From assembly GCF_036655075.1 (NCBI RefSeq), contig NZ_JAVVQU010000009.1, positions 3,202 through 67,201 on the forward strand: DNA of 64,000 nucleotides, read 5' to 3'. Within the stretch, counting starts at the first letter, position 1. Each line of letters begins with the position of its first letter. The position numbers were made by a program, and so were the translations under genes. Source of the stretch: Holtiella sp036655075. Its GTDB lineage: Bacteria > Bacillota > Clostridia > Lachnospirales > Cellulosilyticaceae. Below, piece after piece: positions 60,810 through 64,000 of this stretch. The notes below the pieces were generated by a model. That model saw only the letters and a list, made by a program, of their open reading frames with translations. It was not told where the DNA came from and made no database searches.

Positions 60810-61511
60810 ATGGGGATTGTGTTAAAGCAAGTGTGTAAGGTGTATCAATCGGGGGAAGTAGAGACTCATGCTTTAAAAGATGTAGACTTAACCATTCAAG
60901 AAGGAGAGGTATTAATCGTGCTAGGGGCAAGTGGCAGTGGGAAAAGTACTTTACTCAATGTGATGAGTGGGTTAGATTCCCCAACTTCAGGAGAAATGTA
61001 CTACAATGACTTAAAGCTACATACTTTAGACCAAAAGGGACTCACTAAGTTCAGGAGACAATACTTGGGCTTTATTTTCCAACAATACAACTTACTTCAG
61101 AACTTAACAGTAAGAGAAAACATAGAAATGGGTGCAGCACTTAGTAAGCAGGCACTAGCTATTGACGAAGTGATTGAAGCCGTAGGACTTACAGATAAGG
61201 CCAATAAGTATCCCTACCAGCTTTCAGGAGGAGAACAACAGCGTGTAGCCATTGCAAGGAGTGTGGTTAAGAACCCAGCCGTTCTATTTTGTGATGAACC
61301 TACAGGGGCCTTGGATGAACAGACAGCGTGCCAAGTGCTTGAACTACTAGAAAAGATGAATGACTTATATCATACGACCCTTGTTATTATCACCCACAAT
61401 CCTGGTATTGCATTGATGGGAGACCGAATTATTAAAATGAATTCAGGATTTGTGCACACAATTCGAGAAAATGGGGATAAGAAGAGAGTGAGGGAAATTA
61501 AGTGGGGATAA
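60810..61511 (+). CDS. ABC transporter ATPase, MacB/LolD/BceA type
   Basis: 233 residues. Walker A LGASGSGKSTLLNVMSGLD, Q-loop LGFIFQQYNLLQNLTVREN, signature LSGGEQQRVAIARSV, Walker B AVLFCDEPTGALDEQTA, H-loop VIITHNPGIALMGDR. The DEPTGALD form and adjacent FtsX-type permease define the MacB/Bce group. These mostly provide mechanical energy for periplasmic or cell-wall tasks such as antibiotic resistance or peptide export. ATG 60810 follows GGGGGTG. It overlaps the permease gene by 10 bp. A two-component system lies nearby on the opposite strand. Confidence 0.92.
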   Translation: MGIVLKQVCKVYQSGEVETHALKDVDLTIQEGEVLIVLGASGSGKSTLLNVMSGLDSPTSGEMYYNDLKLHTLDQKGLTKFRRQYLGFIFQQYNLLQNLTVRENIEMGAALSKQALAIDEVIEAVGLTDKANKYPYQLSGGEQQRVAIARSVVKNPAVLFCDEPTGALDEQTACQVLELLEKMNDLYHTTLVIITHNPGIALMGDRIIKMNSGFVHTIRENGDKKRVREIKWG

Positions 61512-63886
61512 AATACTTATGCCGCAATACGCTACGCACCTTTTGGAAGAAAAAAACACAACTTTTTTGCATAGGCATTATTATTATGCTCAGCGCATTG
61601 TTGTATACGATGATGTACTACACTATGGATAGTATGACCTTAGGAATCGAAAAACTTGCACAAGCTGCTAACCAAGAAGACTTTTCGGTAGAAGTACTCA
61701 ATGCTATTTTGCCCAGTGAAAGAGGACAAATTCCAAAAGAAAAGCAGGCAGAGTATGCCACTTATCAACTGACTGATTTAAAGCGTATAGACTACAAGCT
61801 TTATGAGGGTATCTTAAAGTCTAGAATGAAAGCGTTCACAAAAGTTTATCCAGACTATAACTTAGAAGTTAGAAGCTATAAGGATGTGAATTTTACATAT
61901 GGACAAGGGAAGCATACCATTCGTCTATTTAAGGATGGAAAAGATATTAATAAGACCTATCTTATAAAGGGAAGGATGCCAGAAACATCTAATGAAATTG
62001 CTATAGCTGAAATCTATGGCAAAAAGAATAATTTGGTATTTGGAGATAGTTTAATACTTGGTGGAAAACCTTATACGTTAACAGGATATGTACTATTTGC
62101 GGATATGAACTTACCTATGCTAGGCAGTGATTTTATTATTGATAATGGGAAAATCACTTTAGGCACGTTGAAAGATAGTGCTTATGAACGGATACAAGGA
62201 GAAGAACATTTTTATTTTGCAGGTAAGGCAATAGAGCCAAAAGCTATGGAAACCTTTAAAGAAGACGTAGAAGATGATTATAAAAATCATGATACACTCA
62301 AGTTTGTGACAGGCGTTGTAGCAACGAAAAACCAAATGCGCAGTGGTGCAATCTATGAGGAGCTTCGAACAGGGAAGGCTGCAACCCTTGGAATTAGTAT
62401 CATTATTGCAGCTATTGCAGTTATGATTGTAGGCATCTTAGTTTCTAAGATCTTAAGAAATGAAAAGACACAAATAGGTGTCTTAAAGGCATTGGGCTAT
62501 CACTCCTGGGAAATTGCTATGCCTTATTTATTACTTTTACTCGTTATTGGAATTCCTATGCTACTTATAGGCTATGGGATAGGGGTATATGGTGCGGGCC
62601 CGATGAAAGACTTTTATCTGGAGTTTTATTTGTTACTCAATGAGCCTATTACAACGAATGCTTATGTTTTTATCACGGCAGTGCTTGTACCACTAGGTTT
62701 TATACTGGGATTATCTTTTTTTATGATTTGGAGGATGCTTGGAAAAGAAACCATTCAATTGCTCAAAGTAGGCGATAAGGAAAAAATGACAAGACTAGGA
62801 AAACTCATTGGAAAAGCACTTTCTAAGACAAAAGCTCAGACAAAATTTAAGTATACCTTTATCTTTAAAAATACAGGTAAATTTATTGTCTTCTTTTGGG
62901 GGATTACTTTTTCATCTATGTTGATTCTACTAGGCTTTATGATGAATGGAATGTTTGATAAGATGACGGTTGAATACTACAACCAAGTAGATTACCAATA
63001 TGAGGGCTATCTAGACTATGCCAAGCCTAAACCTAAAGTAAAAACGGGGCAAGAAAAGTTTTTAACAGTAGGAAATGTCTTTTATGAGCAAGAACCCATT
63101 AGTGTAAAGGGACTTGAAAAAGACAATGTACTGCATAAACTTATAGATAAAAAGGGGAAGGATATGACCTCTCTTTTAGCAGATGGATTTATTGTAAATC
63201 AAAGCTTTGCAACTACTTATGGTATCAAAAAAGGCGATACACTGACCCTTCAGATAGAGGATAGACTGTATGTCCATAAAGTGATGGGTATAGCTAATAG
63301 TTATGGAGACAATACGGTTTATTGTGAAATAGAAGACTTGAGTAGGGCGCTCACTAAAAATAAATCGAAGAAGCTTTATACAGGGATTTATAGCAAGGAA
63401 GCTTTAGATGAGAAGATGTTTATGACGGTGGTTGATAAGCAAGGTATGATGGAGCAGACGGAACTTATGCAGGGATTCATTCAAGTGGCCATGTATGCTA
63501 TGTTTGGCTCAGCTATTGTAATGTCTAGCTTAATCTTATATGTCTTGACCACTTTAACAGTAGAAGATAACTATTATAATATTTCACTGCTCAAGGTGAT
63601 GGGCTATAGCTCAAGGGAAGTGAATCAGATGATTCTTAATAGTTACTTGGTATATGCTATTTTAACTTATATCATTAGTATTCCGATGACTTGGGTTGGC
63701 GTGCAGGCGATGGTGATTTACTTTAGTAGTGCCTTTGACTTTGTTATGCCTTTAGAACTAGAGGGTTGGCACTGTATAGTAGGACTAGGAATTATTCTCG
63801 TTATTTTCTTAGTGGGTACGTGGGCAGCTAAGCGTCACATTGAAAAAGTATCATTACAAGAAGCCCTTAAAGCCTATAGAGAATAA
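61502..63886 (+). CDS. ABC transporter permease, FtsX/MacB family
   Basis: 794 residues starting at GTG 61502, with GAGGG at 61489-61493. The first helix (about 17-40) is followed by a large extracytoplasmic domain (40-290), a group of helices around 292-405 (first FtsX core), a second helix near 452-475, a second extracytoplasmic part (about 480-660), and three C-terminal helices from 665. A conserved permease segment reads GVLKALGYHSWEIAMPYLLL (first) and LLKVMGYSSREVNQMILNSY (second). Two FtsX cores in one chain fit a BceB/YtrF-like permease. It pairs with the ATPase upstream. Confidence 0.88.
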   Translation: MGIKYLCRNTLRTFWKKKTQLFCIGIIIMLSALLYTMMYYTMDSMTLGIEKLAQAANQEDFSVEVLNAILPSERGQIPKEKQAEYATYQLTDLKRIDYKLYEGILKSRMKAFTKVYPDYNLEVRSYKDVNFTYGQGKHTIRLFKDGKDINKTYLIKGRMPETSNEIAIAEIYGKKNNLVFGDSLILGGKPYTLTGYVLFADMNLPMLGSDFIIDNGKITLGTLKDSAYERIQGEEHFYFAGKAIEPKAMETFKEDVEDDYKNHDTLKFVTGVVATKNQMRSGAIYEELRTGKAATLGISIIIAAIAVMIVGILVSKILRNEKTQIGVLKALGYHSWEIAMPYLLLLLVIGIPMLLIGYGIGVYGAGPMKDFYLEFYLLLNEPITTNAYVFITAVLVPLGFILGLSFFMIWRMLGKETIQLLKVGDKEKMTRLGKLIGKALSKTKAQTKFKYTFIFKNTGKFIVFFWGITFSSMLILLGFMMNGMFDKMTVEYYNQVDYQYEGYLDYAKPKPKVKTGQEKFLTVGNVFYEQEPISVKGLEKDNVLHKLIDKKGKDMTSLLADGFIVNQSFATTYGIKKGDTLTLQIEDRLYVHKVMGIANSYGDNTVYCEIEDLSRALTKNKSKKLYTGIYSKEALDEKMFMTVVDKQGMMEQTELMQGFIQVAMYAMFGSAIVMSSLILYVLTTLTVEDNYYNISLLKVMGYSSREVNQMILNSYLVYAILTYIISIPMTWVGVQAMVIYFSSAFDFVMPLELEGWHCIVGLGIILVIFLVGTWAAKRHIEKVSLQEALKAYRE

Positions 63887-63984
63887 CACCGAGTTAAAGA
63901 AATAAGCAAAATTTATAGCCCATATAATGAGATTATATAGTCACGTAAAAAGGGTGTCATTAAAAGAAATAAAGGGGGTATGAG

Positions 63985-64000
63985 ATGGGAGCAATAAGGA
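63985..64000 (+). CDS. Possible start of another gene, cut by window end
   Basis: AGGGGGT (63973-63979) lies a normal 5-6 nt before ATG 63985, which opens a frame beginning MGAIR and continuing past the edge. The earlier ATG 63980 closes after five codons. Too short to identify. Confidence 0.4.

Noticed and set aside
60715..60930. Minus-strand frame over the start of the MacB-like ATPase gene
   Set aside because: Overlaps a clear coding start on the other strand and has no start signals.

Overview
The window is a compact, AT-rich stretch of a low-GC Gram-positive chromosome. The glycolytic operon led by cggR, the T-box leader, the Rrf2-nifS-nifU-mnmA cluster, the NCS2 permease behind a purine riboswitch and the MurNAc catabolic cluster all point to an anaerobic Clostridia member. 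Protein resemblance suggests Lachnospirales, possibly Cellulosilyticum, but that placement is inference. Most genes are on the + strand. The exceptions are a pair at 22.5-23.5 kb and a two-component system at 58.0-60.2 kb. I saw no rRNA, tRNA, CRISPR array, prophage or insertion sequence.

Layout. 0-0.8 kb: 3' end of an ABC exporter gene cut by the window edge. 0.9-2.5 kb: guanine-class riboswitch and xanthine permease. 2.6-6.3 kb: a damaged tandem-HD signalling gene, a split LysO lysine exporter, an orphan EutH-like permease, a 34-residue basic peptide and a small membrane protein. 6.3-7.4 kb: a TPR protein. 7.6-20.0 kb: a complete branched-chain amino acid operon (ilvB-ilvH-ilvC-leuA-leuC-leuD-leuB-ilvE-ilvD-ilvB2) behind a strong promoter and an attenuator-like leader that may encode a Leu/Val/Ile-rich peptide. 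20.3-21.8 kb: an unknown 88-residue protein and an ADP-ribosylglycohydrolase homologue with altered metal-site residues. 21.8-22.5 kb: a gene-free gap holding a cloverleaf-like structured RNA candidate. 22.5-23.5 kb (minus): Gx transporter and NusG-domain-II protein. 23.6-26.9 kb: Fe-S and tRNA thiolation operon with an IscR-like regulator. 27.1-28.9 kb: Na/phosphate cotransporter.

29-36.8 kb: cggR, gap, pgk, tpiA, gpmI and eno, the whole triose-phosphate half of glycolysis. The pgk product carries an unusual cysteine-rich tail. 36.9-38.6 kb: M3 oligopeptidase. 38.6-42.1 kb: secG, a cytidylate-kinase-like gene and RNase R. 42.5-46.7 kb: a complete carbohydrate ABC importer. 46.8-47.8 kb: DHH phosphoesterase. 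48.2-54.6 kb: murR, mupG, an AmiE-like serine hydrolase, murQ and murP, for uptake and breakdown of MurNAc-containing wall fragments. 54.7-58.0 kb: a T-box leader and a trpXYZ-type tryptophan ABC importer. 58.0-60.2 kb (minus): histidine kinase and response regulator. 60.3-63.9 kb: a secreted nine-cysteine peptide and a MacB/Bce-like ABC transporter, followed by the start of another gene.

Most units end in clear intrinsic terminators and several have good TTGACA-N17-TATAAT-type promoters, so operon boundaries can be drawn with some confidence. The items most worth a second look are the cloverleaf RNA (22.3-22.4 kb, minus strand favoured), the ilv leader (7.65-7.79 kb), the phosphoglycerate kinase Cys tail, the altered ADP-ribosylglycohydrolase, and the two-component system, Cys-rich peptide and ABC transporter cluster.
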